A stretch of DNA of 64,000 nt. Source: Marivirga atlantica. GTDB lineage: Bacteria; Bacteroidota; Bacteroidia; Cytophagales; Cyclobacteriaceae. Under the pieces are notes generated by a model. It searched no databases. It saw only the letters and a list, made by a program, of their open reading frames with translations, and was not told the origin of the DNA. The first letter of the stretch is position 1. The number at the start of each line of letters is the position of its first letter. Positions 18,456 through 26,960 of this stretch are shown one piece after another. Location: the NCBI RefSeq assembly GCF_016734805.1, contig NZ_JAERQG010000002.1, positions 496,001 to 560,000 of the forward strand, given 5' to 3'. The position numbers were made by a program, and so were the translations under genes.

Positions 18456-19166
18456 TTAAAAATCGAAATAGTATCCTTCCTTTTGAAGTTTTTTATAGGT
18501 TTCATTATTAAACTTGTAAAGGAAGGATCCTTTCTTAGATGTGCTTTTATCTTTCTTTTCTAACCTATCCAATAGCTCGGATTTAAGAATCTTTTTTCTA
18601 AAATTCCTGTCATCTATTTTTCTATTGTAAATAGCTTCGTAAACCATCAACAATTGTGGAATAGTAAATTCTGCAGGTAGAAGTTCAAACCCAATGGGGT
18701 GGAAGCGGGCTTTTTCTCTTAAAGTTTGTATGGCCATATTAACCATTTCGTTGTGATCGAGTACCAAATCGGGAATTTTATTAAATGATACCCATTTCGA
18801 TTCGTGGTTTCTAGCCTTAAAACTTTGATGTACCTGATCAATTCTTATTAAGCTCCAATAAGCAACAGATAGTACCCTATCACCTGGATCCCTATTTAAT
18901 TCTCCAAATAAATGGAGTTGTTTCATGTAAATATCATTAAAGCCAGTTACTTCCTCTAAAACCCTTCTGGCTGCCACAGCAACAGATTCATCCTTTTTGA
19001 TAAAATCACCTATTAAAGACCACTGTCCTGATAATGGTTCAACCTCTCTTTTAAATACAAGAAGCTGTAATTCATTTTCTTGTACACCAAAAATAATGCA
19101 GTCCACTGCGGCCAAAATAGGGGCTGCATTAGTATACTGTATGTTTGATTTAATTTTATCGTTCAT
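18456..19166 (-). CDS. NrtR-like Nudix-related transcriptional regulator of galactose/galactan genes
   Basis: The 236-residue protein has an N-terminal Nudix fold (~15-150) and a C-terminal winged-helix region (~150-225, with FTIPQLLMVYEAIYNRKIDDRNFRKKIL), the layout of NrtR-type regulators. In Bacteroidota this group includes sugar-responsive regulators such as AraR. The Nudix box is degenerate: in GDFIKKDESVAVAARRVLEEVTGF the first Gly is Asp and the Glu after Arg is Val, so the fold is probably a ligand sensor rather than a hydrolase. The gene diverges from galM with a 25-bp palindrome between them and is convergent with the GH2 gene. A galactose-pathway metabolite as effector is inferred, not shown. 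Confidence 0.85.
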   Translation of the reverse strand: MNDKIKSNIQYTNAAPILAAVDCIIFGVQENELQLLVFKREVEPLSGQWSLIGDFIKKDESVAVAARRVLEEVTGFNDIYMKQLHLFGELNRDPGDRVLSVAYWSLIRIDQVHQSFKARNHESKWVSFNKIPDLVLDHNEMVNMAIQTLREKARFHPIGFELLPAEFTIPQLLMVYEAIYNRKIDDRNFRKKILKSELLDRLEKKDKSTSKKGSFLYKFNNETYKKLQKEGYYFDF

Positions 19167-19230
19167 AAGATCTTACCACAAACTTAAAGCTTAAGTTAAT
19201 TAAAATGGAACAACATTTTAAATTTATCAA

Positions 19231-19255
19231 TATAAACGTTATTATTACGTTTATA
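19231..19255. promoter_or_regulatory. Perfect operator palindrome between the regulator and galM
   Basis: TATAAACGT (19231-19239), a 7-bp spacer and ACGTTTATA (19247-19255) form a perfect inverted repeat. It lies 64 bp from the regulator start and 11 bp from the galM start, and it is repeated imperfectly twice before susC. TACGTTTA (19246-19253) resembles a -7 element on the plus strand, so binding would block galM transcription. Confidence 0.75.
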
Positions 19256-19266
19256 AAATTATAAGT

Positions 19267-20334
19267 TTGACTTCGACTACAACGCATAACCTGACAAATA
19301 CCCAATTGCGACCAACCTTTAAGGAAGCGGTTATAGGAAAACACTTGGGTAAAGAGATAAAAAGGTTGGAGGTTATCTTTGGTAATGGCCTTCGCTCTTC
19401 TCTTCTGAATTATGGAGGTATTTTAGAATTTATTGAGGTACCCGATAAAGATATGAAGGCCACTAATGTATTGCTTGGCTTACCTAATGTTAAGGATTAT
19501 ATGCTAGATGATACTTATATGGGTGCTATAGTTGGCAGGTACGCTAATAGAATAAATAATGGTGCATTTGAAATCAACGGGAAGCGATTTCAACTGGATT
19601 TAAATGAAAAACCAAACCATCTGCATGGTGGGGCTTACGGTTTTAATAAAGCAGTTTGGGATATTGATAATATTGAGACGCTTAAAGATGAAGTTAAAAT
19701 ATCACTTTATCATTTTAGTAAAGCTGGCGAATCTGGTTATCCGGGTAATTTAAAGGTTTGGGCGTATTTCACTTTTTATAAGAATAAAATCAATATACTT
19801 ATGGAAGCCGAAACAGATCAAGATACACCGGTTAATTTAACGCATCATGGTTATTTTAATTTGAACGGATCTGAAAATACCAGTATTGAGAATCATAATC
19901 TGATGATAAATGCAGATAGTTTTTTACCAGTCAATACAAGTATGATTCCCACAGCGGAGTTTCGTTCAGTGAAAAACTCAGTTTTTGATTACACGGATTT
20001 CCGAAAAATAGGAGAACAGTTAAAAGGAGAGCATGAACAGCTAGATATATGTGCTGGCTTTGATCATTGCTTTAATTTAAATACTAAGAAGAAACCAGCT
20101 GCCGTACTGAACTCTCCACTTACCGGTATTCAAATGTCAATTGAAACTGATCAGGAAGGTCTACAATTTTACACAGCATGTAAAAATGAAGCTCAGCCAA
20201 ACATGTTTAATGCTGTATGTCTTGAACCCCAATATTTCCCCAATGGACCAAATTTAAAGGGGGCAGAAAAAGCAATTTTAAAACCTGGAAAGAAATATAA
20301 ATTTAATACATCTTACACTTTTAGCATAGCTTAA
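19267..20334 (+). CDS. galM: Aldose 1-epimerase (galactose mutarotase)
   Basis: The ~355-residue cytoplasmic protein interconverts alpha and beta anomers of galactose before phosphorylation. Family motifs are present: VGRYANRINNGAF, NHLHGGAYGFNKAVWD, NLTHHGYFNLNG (catalytic His) and CLEPQYFPNGPN (catalytic Glu region). There is no ATG in frame before the conserved domain: TTG at 19267 is the first possible start, TTG at 19306 is an alternative, and the frame is closed upstream at 19219. The start is therefore uncertain, and the leader from the putative -7 element would be only a few bases. It is the first gene of a tight operon with the symporter (3-bp gap), galK and galT. Confidence 0.92.
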   Translation: MTSTTTHNLTNTQLRPTFKEAVIGKHLGKEIKRLEVIFGNGLRSSLLNYGGILEFIEVPDKDMKATNVLLGLPNVKDYMLDDTYMGAIVGRYANRINNGAFEINGKRFQLDLNEKPNHLHGGAYGFNKAVWDIDNIETLKDEVKISLYHFSKAGESGYPGNLKVWAYFTFYKNKINILMEAETDQDTPVNLTHHGYFNLNGSENTSIENHNLMINADSFLPVNTSMIPTAEFRSVKNSVFDYTDFRKIGEQLKGEHEQLDICAGFDHCFNLNTKKKPAAVLNSPLTGIQMSIETDQEGLQFYTACKNEAQPNMFNAVCLEPQYFPNGPNLKGAEKAILKPGKKYKFNTSYTFSIA

Positions 20335-20337
20335 TAT

Positions 20338-21909
20338 ATGGAGCTTTCAACTATTGATATCATCGTTTTTATAGCCTACGTGCTGCTGATTGTCGGTTTC
20401 GGCTTTTGGATTTCAAGAGAGAAGAAAGGACATGAGAAGAATTCTTCCGATTATTTCCTTGCTGGTAATACTCTCCCATGGTGGGCAATTGGAGCTTCTC
20501 TTATCGCATCAAATATTTCTGCAGAGCAATTTATAGGTATGTCTGGTTCTGGTTATGCCTTGGGACTTGGCATTGCTACCTATGAGTGGATGGCCGCATT
20601 AACCTTAATAATTGTTGCTAAATATTTTCTGCCAATATTTATAAACAAAGGTATTTTCACTTTACCTCAGTTTCTTGAAATCAGATATGATAGTAGAATT
20701 AGAACCATATTGGCCGTATTCTGGATACTGTTATACACTTTCGTTAACCTTACAACCGTACTTTATCTATCCTCTTTAGCACTTTCCGTGGTGCTGGGTA
20801 TTAGTATTTCACAATCTATTATTGGATTAGCAGTGGTAGCAGTTGCTTATTCACTTTATGGAGGATTAAAAGCTGTTGCATGGACTGATGTTATTCAAGT
20901 TATTTTCCTCGTTTTTGGAGGGCTTATTACAACTTATTTGGCATTAGACGCAGTTAGTGACGGTGAAGGCGTGCTGGCAGGATTATCTACTTTATGGGAG
21001 AGAGCCCCTGAGAAGTTTGATATGATATTGAGTAAAGATAATCCTTTTTACAATGACCTGCCTGGCATAAGTGTTTTGGTTGGTGGTATGTGGATTGCCA
21101 ATTTAAGCTATTGGGGCTGTAACCAATACATCATTCAAAGGGCTTTAGCTGCTAAAAATATACAAGAAGCGCAAAAGGGATTAGCTTTTGCTGGTTACTT
21201 AAAACTGATTATTCCGCTGGTTGTAGTTATTCCGGGTATAGCGGCTTATGTTTTACAAGCTGATATTGGCAAATATGATGAAGCATATCCCTGGCTACTG
21301 AGTACTTTGGTTCCTACAGGTATTAAAGGATTAGCTTTTGCAGCACTTATTGCTGCAGCACTTTCTTCTTTAAGTTCCATGATGAATAGTACAGCGACCA
21401 TATTTACCATGGATATCTACAAACCATTTATCAATAAAAATGCTAGCGAGAAGGGTTTGGTAACAACCGGAAGAATCATTGGTTTTAGTGCCATGCTCAT
21501 AGCAGTATTGGTAGCTCAACCATTGTTGGGAGGTCAGGATCAAGTATTTCAGTTCATTCAGAAATATACCGGATATGTAAGTCCGGGAATAGTAGTGTTA
21601 TTCTTATTTGGCCTGTTTTGGAAGAAAACTACTGGAACAGCAGCTCTTTGGACAGCCATTGCTTCCGTTCCCTTTAGCATTACGGTAGATTTGGTTTTTC
21701 CTAACATGCCTTTTTTAGATCAAATGGGTATTGTATTTATTGCTCTTACCATTCTAATAGTCGCTCTATCAAAGGCTACATTAAAGGGAGATAAATCACC
21801 GAAGGCTATCAGTATCAATAAAGATAGCTTTAAAACCACAGCTATTTTTAATGGATTGGCCATGGGTATTATACTGATATTGGCCGCACTTTATGCAATT
21901 TTTTGGTAA
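20338..21909 (+). CDS. Sodium/sugar symporter of the SSS family (probable galactose)
   Basis: The 523-residue inner-membrane protein has about 14 hydrophobic segments and the solute:sodium symporter signatures: YFLAGNTLPWWAIGASLIASNISAEQFIGMSGSGYA near the N-terminus, LYGGLKAVAWTDVIQ in the middle and LAFAALIAAALSSLSSMMNS for the sodium-binding helix. It would take galactose from the periplasm into the cytoplasm. The substrate is inferred from its place between galM (3 bp upstream) and galK (TAATG overlap). Confidence 0.93.
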   Translation: MELSTIDIIVFIAYVLLIVGFGFWISREKKGHEKNSSDYFLAGNTLPWWAIGASLIASNISAEQFIGMSGSGYALGLGIATYEWMAALTLIIVAKYFLPIFINKGIFTLPQFLEIRYDSRIRTILAVFWILLYTFVNLTTVLYLSSLALSVVLGISISQSIIGLAVVAVAYSLYGGLKAVAWTDVIQVIFLVFGGLITTYLALDAVSDGEGVLAGLSTLWERAPEKFDMILSKDNPFYNDLPGISVLVGGMWIANLSYWGCNQYIIQRALAAKNIQEAQKGLAFAGYLKLIIPLVVVIPGIAAYVLQADIGKYDEAYPWLLSTLVPTGIKGLAFAALIAAALSSLSSMMNSTATIFTMDIYKPFINKNASEKGLVTTGRIIGFSAMLIAVLVAQPLLGGQDQVFQFIQKYTGYVSPGIVVLFLFGLFWKKTTGTAALWTAIASVPFSITVDLVFPNMPFLDQMGIVFIALTILIVALSKATLKGDKSPKAISINKDSFKTTAIFNGLAMGIILILAALYAIFW

Positions 21910-23060
21910 TGGATTACGGAGCACTAAAAAAAATATATCAAGAAAAGTACGATAAGGAAGCTCGGGTGTTTCGTTCTCCAGGGCGAATTAATTTAATAGG
22001 TGAGCATACTGATTATAATAATGGTTTTGTTTTACCTGCAGCTGTTGATAAGGAAATTTGTATGCTAGCGGCACCAAATGGATTGAATGAAACCCGCATA
22101 TTTTCTATTGATGAAAATTCTGAAGTGATATTCAATTTAGAAAATTATAAATCTATTAGAATCAATTGGGCATTATACATTATTGGGGTAATTGATGAGT
22201 TACTCAAGGCTAGCTATAAGCTGAATAATTTAGATATTGTATTTACTGGAAATATTCCCATGGGCGCTGGTATGTCATCTTCTGCAGCTTTAGAGTGTGT
22301 TACCACATTCACTTATAATGCATTATTTGATTTGAAGCTTTCTAAATGGGATATAGTAAGGATTTCTCAAGCGGCTGAGAATAACTATGTGGGAGTAATG
22401 TGCGGTATAATGGATCAGTTTGCCAGTGTATTTGGGCAGGAAAATGCTGCACTAAAGTTGGATTGCCGAAGTCTGGAATTTAAAGCATATCCAGTAAATG
22501 TTTCATCTCATGTATTTGTATTAGTTGATACTATGGTTAAGCATTCTCTAGCTTCTTCAGAATACAATACAAGAAGAATTGAATGTGAGGAAGCTGTAAG
22601 TGCTATGAAAAAAGTGAATAGTGAAATCAATTCTTTAAGAGATGCAGATCATGAGAGTCTTAACGATGTAAAAGATGATATCTCAAGAGAGGCTTACAAA
22701 AGAGGCGCCTACATTATTAATGAAATTGAACGAGTTGAAAAGGCTACTAAAGAGCTTTCAAATAATAATGTAGATTGTTTTGGAGAGTTATTGTATGAAA
22801 CTCATCGTGGTCTTCAACATAATTTTGAAGTGAGTTGTACAGAACTTGACTTTCTTGTAGAGCAAACCAAGAAAATGTCCTATGTGGTTGGTTCAAGAAT
22901 GATGGGAGGTGGATTTGGAGGTTGTACTATTAACTTAGTCAAGTCTGAACATGTTGAAGAATTTAAAGAGGAAATTTCTAGAAAGTACCTAGAGAAATTC
23001 GAAATACAACCTTCTATCTATTCAGTTAAAACAGCCAATGGAACATCTGAAATAAATTAA
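21909..23060 (+). CDS. galK: Galactokinase
   Basis: I choose the ATG at 21909, which overlaps the symporter stop as TAATG and implies translational coupling; a TTG two codons earlier is open but less likely. The 383-residue enzyme phosphorylates galactose at C1. GHMP-kinase motifs are complete: FRSPGRINLIGEHTDYNNGFVLP (galactokinase signature), GNIPMGAGMSSSAALE (ATP-binding loop), GVMCGIMDQFAS (catalytic Asp region) and GSRMMGGGFGGCTI. It is the first committed Leloir step in this operon. Confidence 0.97.
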   Translation: MDYGALKKIYQEKYDKEARVFRSPGRINLIGEHTDYNNGFVLPAAVDKEICMLAAPNGLNETRIFSIDENSEVIFNLENYKSIRINWALYIIGVIDELLKASYKLNNLDIVFTGNIPMGAGMSSSAALECVTTFTYNALFDLKLSKWDIVRISQAAENNYVGVMCGIMDQFASVFGQENAALKLDCRSLEFKAYPVNVSSHVFVLVDTMVKHSLASSEYNTRRIECEEAVSAMKKVNSEINSLRDADHESLNDVKDDISREAYKRGAYIINEIERVEKATKELSNNNVDCFGELLYETHRGLQHNFEVSCTELDFLVEQTKKMSYVVGSRMMGGGFGGCTINLVKSEHVEEFKEEISRKYLEKFEIQPSIYSVKTANGTSEIN

Positions 23061-24089
23061 ATGGAACTAATTGAAACACCACATAGACGATATAATCCTC
23101 TAACTGGCGAATGGGTTTTGGTATCACCACAGCGAACTAAAAGGCCCTGGCAGGGCAAACAAGAGGAGAAGCAGAATGAAAGCCGTCTTTCTTATGACTC
23201 TACTTGTTATTTATGTCCTGGCAATGAAAGAGTAGGTGGTGAAAAGAATGATAACTATTCGGATACATTCGTATTTACAAATGACTTTGCAGCTCTTAAG
23301 CCGGATATAAAGAAAGCTGAAATTTTGTCTAATGATGAATTATTTCAGCAAGAATCAGTAAAAGGAAAGTGTCGTGTGATATGCTTTTCTCCTGATCATA
23401 GCCTTACGCTTGCTTCCATGACTACTGAACAGATTGTTAAAGTGATTAAAACATGGCAGAGTGAATATGAGAATCTTGGGAAGCTAGATTATGTCAATTA
23501 CGTTCAAATTTTTGAAAATAAAGGAGAGGTGATGGGTTGTAGTAATCCGCATCCTCATGGACAAATTTGGGCCTCTGACGTGATACCTGATGAACCAAAG
23601 AAGGAACATATTCAGCAGAAATTATACTACGACAAGCATGATAGAACTCTGTTATCAGACTACCTTAAAAAGGAATTAATTTATAAAAAGCGCATCTTAC
23701 TGGAAAATGAAGAGTTTGTGGCACTTATTCCCTTTTGGGCAGTTTGGCCTTTTGAGGTAATGATTTTACCTAAGCAGTCATACCAACACATTAATCAGCT
23801 AGATGCGAAGGGAGTGAATTTGTATGCTGATATCATCAGGCAATTATGTGCTGGTTATGATAAACTATTTGATGTTTCATTTCCATATTCTGCAGGTATA
23901 CATCAACAACCAACAGATGGAAATGATTATCCTGAAATTCATTTTCACATGCATTTTTATCCACCACTGCTACGTTCTGCAACAGTAAAGAAATTTATGG
24001 TAGGCTATGAAATGCTTGCCAATCCTCAACGAGATATTACAGCGGAACAAAGCGCTGAAATTTTTAAAGACAAGATCAAGAATATTTAG
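23061..24089 (+). CDS. galT: Galactose-1-phosphate uridylyltransferase
   Basis: The 342-residue enzyme transfers UMP from UDP-glucose to galactose-1-phosphate. The N-terminal metal-site cysteines (CYLCPGNERVGG), the catalytic HPH triad in NPHPHGQIWAS and the C-terminal HFHMHFYPPLLR motif are present. The ATG follows the galK stop with no spacer. No galE is visible next to it, so UDP-galactose 4-epimerase must be encoded elsewhere. The gene ends directly against the convergent GT39-like gene. Confidence 0.97.
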   Translation: MELIETPHRRYNPLTGEWVLVSPQRTKRPWQGKQEEKQNESRLSYDSTCYLCPGNERVGGEKNDNYSDTFVFTNDFAALKPDIKKAEILSNDELFQQESVKGKCRVICFSPDHSLTLASMTTEQIVKVIKTWQSEYENLGKLDYVNYVQIFENKGEVMGCSNPHPHGQIWASDVIPDEPKKEHIQQKLYYDKHDRTLLSDYLKKELIYKKRILLENEEFVALIPFWAVWPFEVMILPKQSYQHINQLDAKGVNLYADIIRQLCAGYDKLFDVSFPYSAGIHQQPTDGNDYPEIHFHMHFYPPLLRSATVKKFMVGYEMLANPQRDITAEQSAEIFKDKIKNI

Positions 24090-25577
24090 TTAATCAAATA
24101 TATACTTCCGTGAATCAGTCCACCACTGCGGAATGTCTATTTTAGGATTTCTGCAGAGGTAGAGCGGAATATTGTTTTCCTCTTCTATAGCATAAGGATG
24201 TTTGATCGTTTTTATTAAAGTTACACTATCGAAGACATAGTTAACAGCTCCTGCCTCATTCCCTAGGCTTATCCATACTTCTGCTTCAGGATTTCCATAA
24301 CCCCAGCTCCAAAAACTTCCGTGCCTACAAATCGGATCTGGTAAACCATATTTATCACCAATTATCTGAACAGCACCGGCCTCTCCATAATTTTCAGCCC
24401 AGATTACACAATTATTTCTCTCTTGCTCACTTAAACTGTTATATACACTATCAACAAGAGCAACTTGTTCTTCCCAGCCGAACATATCGGCATAGTCACC
24501 TGTGAGTTCATATCTTCCATTCTCTTGTTTTAATTCCTTGTAAGCTAAATACTGTTCAATTGGCAAGATTGGAGTGAGTTGAGGAATAAAATATAGCGGT
24601 AATAAAAATACTATGCCGGCAATTGTATATAACCAAACTGGTTTTTTATTAAACCACTTTTCAATTTGAGTTGATCCTGCTGCAAACAGTGCCGGATAAA
24701 TGCCAAATACATAATAGGCTTTTGCATCAACAATCCACATAGTAATAAAGATGACTAAAATGCTTATACCCAAACTCCTGTATTTTTTTAGCGTTTTCAG
24801 GGCTAATAATGCTATAAGTCCTATTAAGCTTATTATCAGAGTGTTGAATAATTCTAGCTGTTCAGTTATGAAGTTCAGTTTATCTGCCTTATCAAGTTGA
24901 CTATCTTTTAGTGCTTGCAAATGTTGTAGCAGTGGGAAGTCATTTTGCAGCTGCCATATCAAATTAGGTAGAAAGATTAGCAATGCTAATAAACCCGAAA
25001 GATAGAACCATTTATTGCTTAAAATTTTCCCTCTATAAGCAACTAATAAACCTGTAAAAACTCCAAAAGCCCACACCAATATAGTATACTTAGTAAGTAG
25101 GCCAAGACCTAAAATTATACCAGTAATGATTAAATATTTATTCTTTGAGGTATTGGCATATCGTACTATAGAATAGAAGCCAATTGTCCAGATAAGCTGG
25201 TTAAATGCAACAGGTTGAAACAATGTGTGATTTCTGTAAAAGGGAAGAAACGCTAAAATACATATCCCTGTTAATAAAATACCTTTCCATTTTGCACCCA
25301 TTTCTTTGGCTATGGTACAGCTCAGTAATAATATGGATATTCCTGCCAGTGTAGAGAAAAGTCTTATTCCACCCAATGAATAACCGAATACAGCACTAGC
25401 AATTTTGCCAATAAAGGCAATCATTGGAGGGAATTCAAAATAACCCCAGGCAAGATGTTCACTTACTGAGAGATGGAGCAATTCATCTCTATGGAATCCA
25501 TAATTAATATTGCCAAATAAATGTAAAATAAGCTTTACGCTTACCAGAACAGTTAGGAGTAGCCAATACTTTTTCAA
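24090..25577 (-). CDS. GT39/ArnT-like membrane glycosyltransferase
   Basis: The 495-residue protein has about 10-11 hydrophobic segments and the PMT-type start: FHRDELLHLSVSEHLAWGYFEFPP, with the Asp-Glu pair in the first periplasmic loop that the family uses to bind the polyprenyl-phosphate sugar and metal. A soluble C-terminal domain (~350-495) follows. Proteins of this type transfer sugars from undecaprenyl- or dolichol-phosphate donors to lipids or proteins outside the inner membrane. The acceptor cannot be told here. It lies 52 bp downstream of mgsA on the same strand and meets galT tail to tail. Confidence 0.8.
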   Translation of the reverse strand: MKKYWLLLTVLVSVKLILHLFGNINYGFHRDELLHLSVSEHLAWGYFEFPPMIAFIGKIASAVFGYSLGGIRLFSTLAGISILLLSCTIAKEMGAKWKGILLTGICILAFLPFYRNHTLFQPVAFNQLIWTIGFYSIVRYANTSKNKYLIITGIILGLGLLTKYTILVWAFGVFTGLLVAYRGKILSNKWFYLSGLLALLIFLPNLIWQLQNDFPLLQHLQALKDSQLDKADKLNFITEQLELFNTLIISLIGLIALLALKTLKKYRSLGISILVIFITMWIVDAKAYYVFGIYPALFAAGSTQIEKWFNKKPVWLYTIAGIVFLLPLYFIPQLTPILPIEQYLAYKELKQENGRYELTGDYADMFGWEEQVALVDSVYNSLSEQERNNCVIWAENYGEAGAVQIIGDKYGLPDPICRHGSFWSWGYGNPEAEVWISLGNEAGAVNYVFDSVTLIKTIKHPYAIEEENNIPLYLCRNPKIDIPQWWTDSRKYIFD

Positions 25578-25629
25578 GCTGATAAATTAAGGTAGATAGA
25601 AGTTTTACAATTTTATTAGAGATAAACTA

Positions 25630-26004
25630 TCAAGAAAGTTCCTGCCAGTTGGAATCGATAAGAAGTTGTGCTGTGGCAGGATTTGTTGCTAATGGAATAT
25701 TATGTACATCACAAATACGCATAAGCATTTGTACATCTGGTTCATGTGGGTGTTTGCCTGCCGGGTCTCTGAAAAAGAAAACCATAACGAGTTTCTTTTC
25801 TGCCGCCATAGCAGCAATTTGAGCATCACCACCAAGTGGGCCTGACAGTAACTTTTCTACCTTAAGTCCGGTATTCTGTACATATCCACCCGTTGTACCT
25901 GTTGCCACTAGATCAATATCCTTTAATTTTTCTTTATTCTTCATAAGAAAGGCTACCATTTCTGGTTTTTTTCCATCATGAGCAATTATGGCAATTTTTT
26001 TCAT
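25630..26004 (-). CDS. mgsA: Methylglyoxal synthase
   Basis: The 124-residue cytoplasmic enzyme converts dihydroxyacetone phosphate to methylglyoxal and phosphate, bypassing lower glycolysis when sugar phosphates build up. Key features: IAHDGKKPEM, phosphate-binding ATGTTG, GPLGGDAQI with catalytic Asp60, FFFRDP, and HPHEPDV with His87. The length is normal. A gene for relieving sugar-phosphate stress near a galactan/Leloir locus is suggestive, but it is on the other strand and separated from it by the GT39-like gene. Confidence 0.96.
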   Translation of the reverse strand: MKKIAIIAHDGKKPEMVAFLMKNKEKLKDIDLVATGTTGGYVQNTGLKVEKLLSGPLGGDAQIAAMAAEKKLVMVFFFRDPAGKHPHEPDVQMLMRICDVHNIPLATNPATAQLLIDSNWQELS

Positions 26005-26090
26005 CTGATTTTTATCAATTTATATTAATCCTTCTTAGCGTTAATTATACCTATTATTTTTAAAGATAAAGATTAATTTGCTAAACAGGT

Positions 26091-26885
26091 TTAAGTATGG
26101 TAAAGAAGCATATGATATAATTCTCTAATTTTTGCGCTTGCTTGATCGAAGATGTCTCCGGTTTTCTGAGTGATTTTTTTGTGCTTAGCTTTTGAGCTTG
26201 CAAGTATCATCATTACCTCGTTAACATTAGATTTTTTTTGTGTGGAATCATCATTAAAAGCTATGTCATTGAGGATATCCTGTAGTATTTGACCCTCTAT
26301 ATTTAAATCAGTTAAAATCACTTTGACAATTGTGCCAATGGGTATTTTTTGATTAGTTATATGTTGTGCTATAGCTCCAAATCTGATAACTTCCTTATCC
26401 AACATCATTTGTGCTGAATATCCTTTTATACTTATACCATCATCTGCTAAAGCTCTAGCTGTAGTATCGCTACTTTCACTGGTGCTTTTTAATTGTCCCA
26501 TCGCAAAACTAATTCCGTTCAACACTTCTGTTATAGGGAAATTTTCTTTTATGGCTCCAGTATTCAATGCTGCTACATGCGCTTCATTTGCCTGAAAAGT
26601 CAATGCCGCTCGTTGAATCTCTTTGTGGACACTCTGAGTGCCTAGTTCTCCCGTGTTTGTGTTAGAATTACTAGAATTGATGACCACTGTTTGAATTTTA
26701 TGATTTTCAAATTGCCTTTCAACTATTTCTAATGGCTCTGAATTTTTAATCTTCTTAACTAAACATGCTGCCTCACTAGGATGATCGGAATGAATGATTA
26801 CCAAATCCAATTGATGATCTTCTTTCAGTCCTGAAGAGAAACCATGATATGAGAATCCTTTAATATGCAGTAAGTCTGTTATCAT
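26091..26885 (-). CDS. Truncated ArgJ-like (ornithine acetyltransferase fold) protein of unknown role
   Basis: The 264-residue protein aligns by eye with the N-terminal two thirds of ArgJ. VVINSSNSNTNTGELG corresponds to VVVNSGNANACTGEQG. NTGAIKENFPITEVLNGI corresponds to the STGVIGEPLPM region with the oxyanion Thr-Gly. IPIGTIVKVILTD corresponds to the PNMATMLAFITTD autoprocessing site, with Thr185 at the position of the nucleophile. It ends ~80 residues after that Thr, whereas ArgJ (~400 residues) continues ~200; the MTTDT segment is also replaced. Arginine biosynthesis is doubtful. It may be a diverged paralogue with a new substrate, or inactive. No arg genes are nearby; mgsA lies downstream and the exonuclease gene upstream. 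Confidence 0.7.
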   Translation of the reverse strand: MITDLLHIKGFSYHGFSSGLKEDHQLDLVIIHSDHPSEAACLVKKIKNSEPLEIVERQFENHKIQTVVINSSNSNTNTGELGTQSVHKEIQRAALTFQANEAHVAALNTGAIKENFPITEVLNGISFAMGQLKSTSESSDTTARALADDGISIKGYSAQMMLDKEVIRFGAIAQHITNQKIPIGTIVKVILTDLNIEGQILQDILNDIAFNDDSTQKKSNVNEVMMILASSKAKHKKITQKTGDIFDQASAKIRELYHMLLYHT

Positions 26886-26960
26886 GAATTTTTTTAACTA
26901 AACCAGTTAATAGCTATTTAGGAAAGGTTCATAAATGAAAACCGAAATACTGACTAGATG

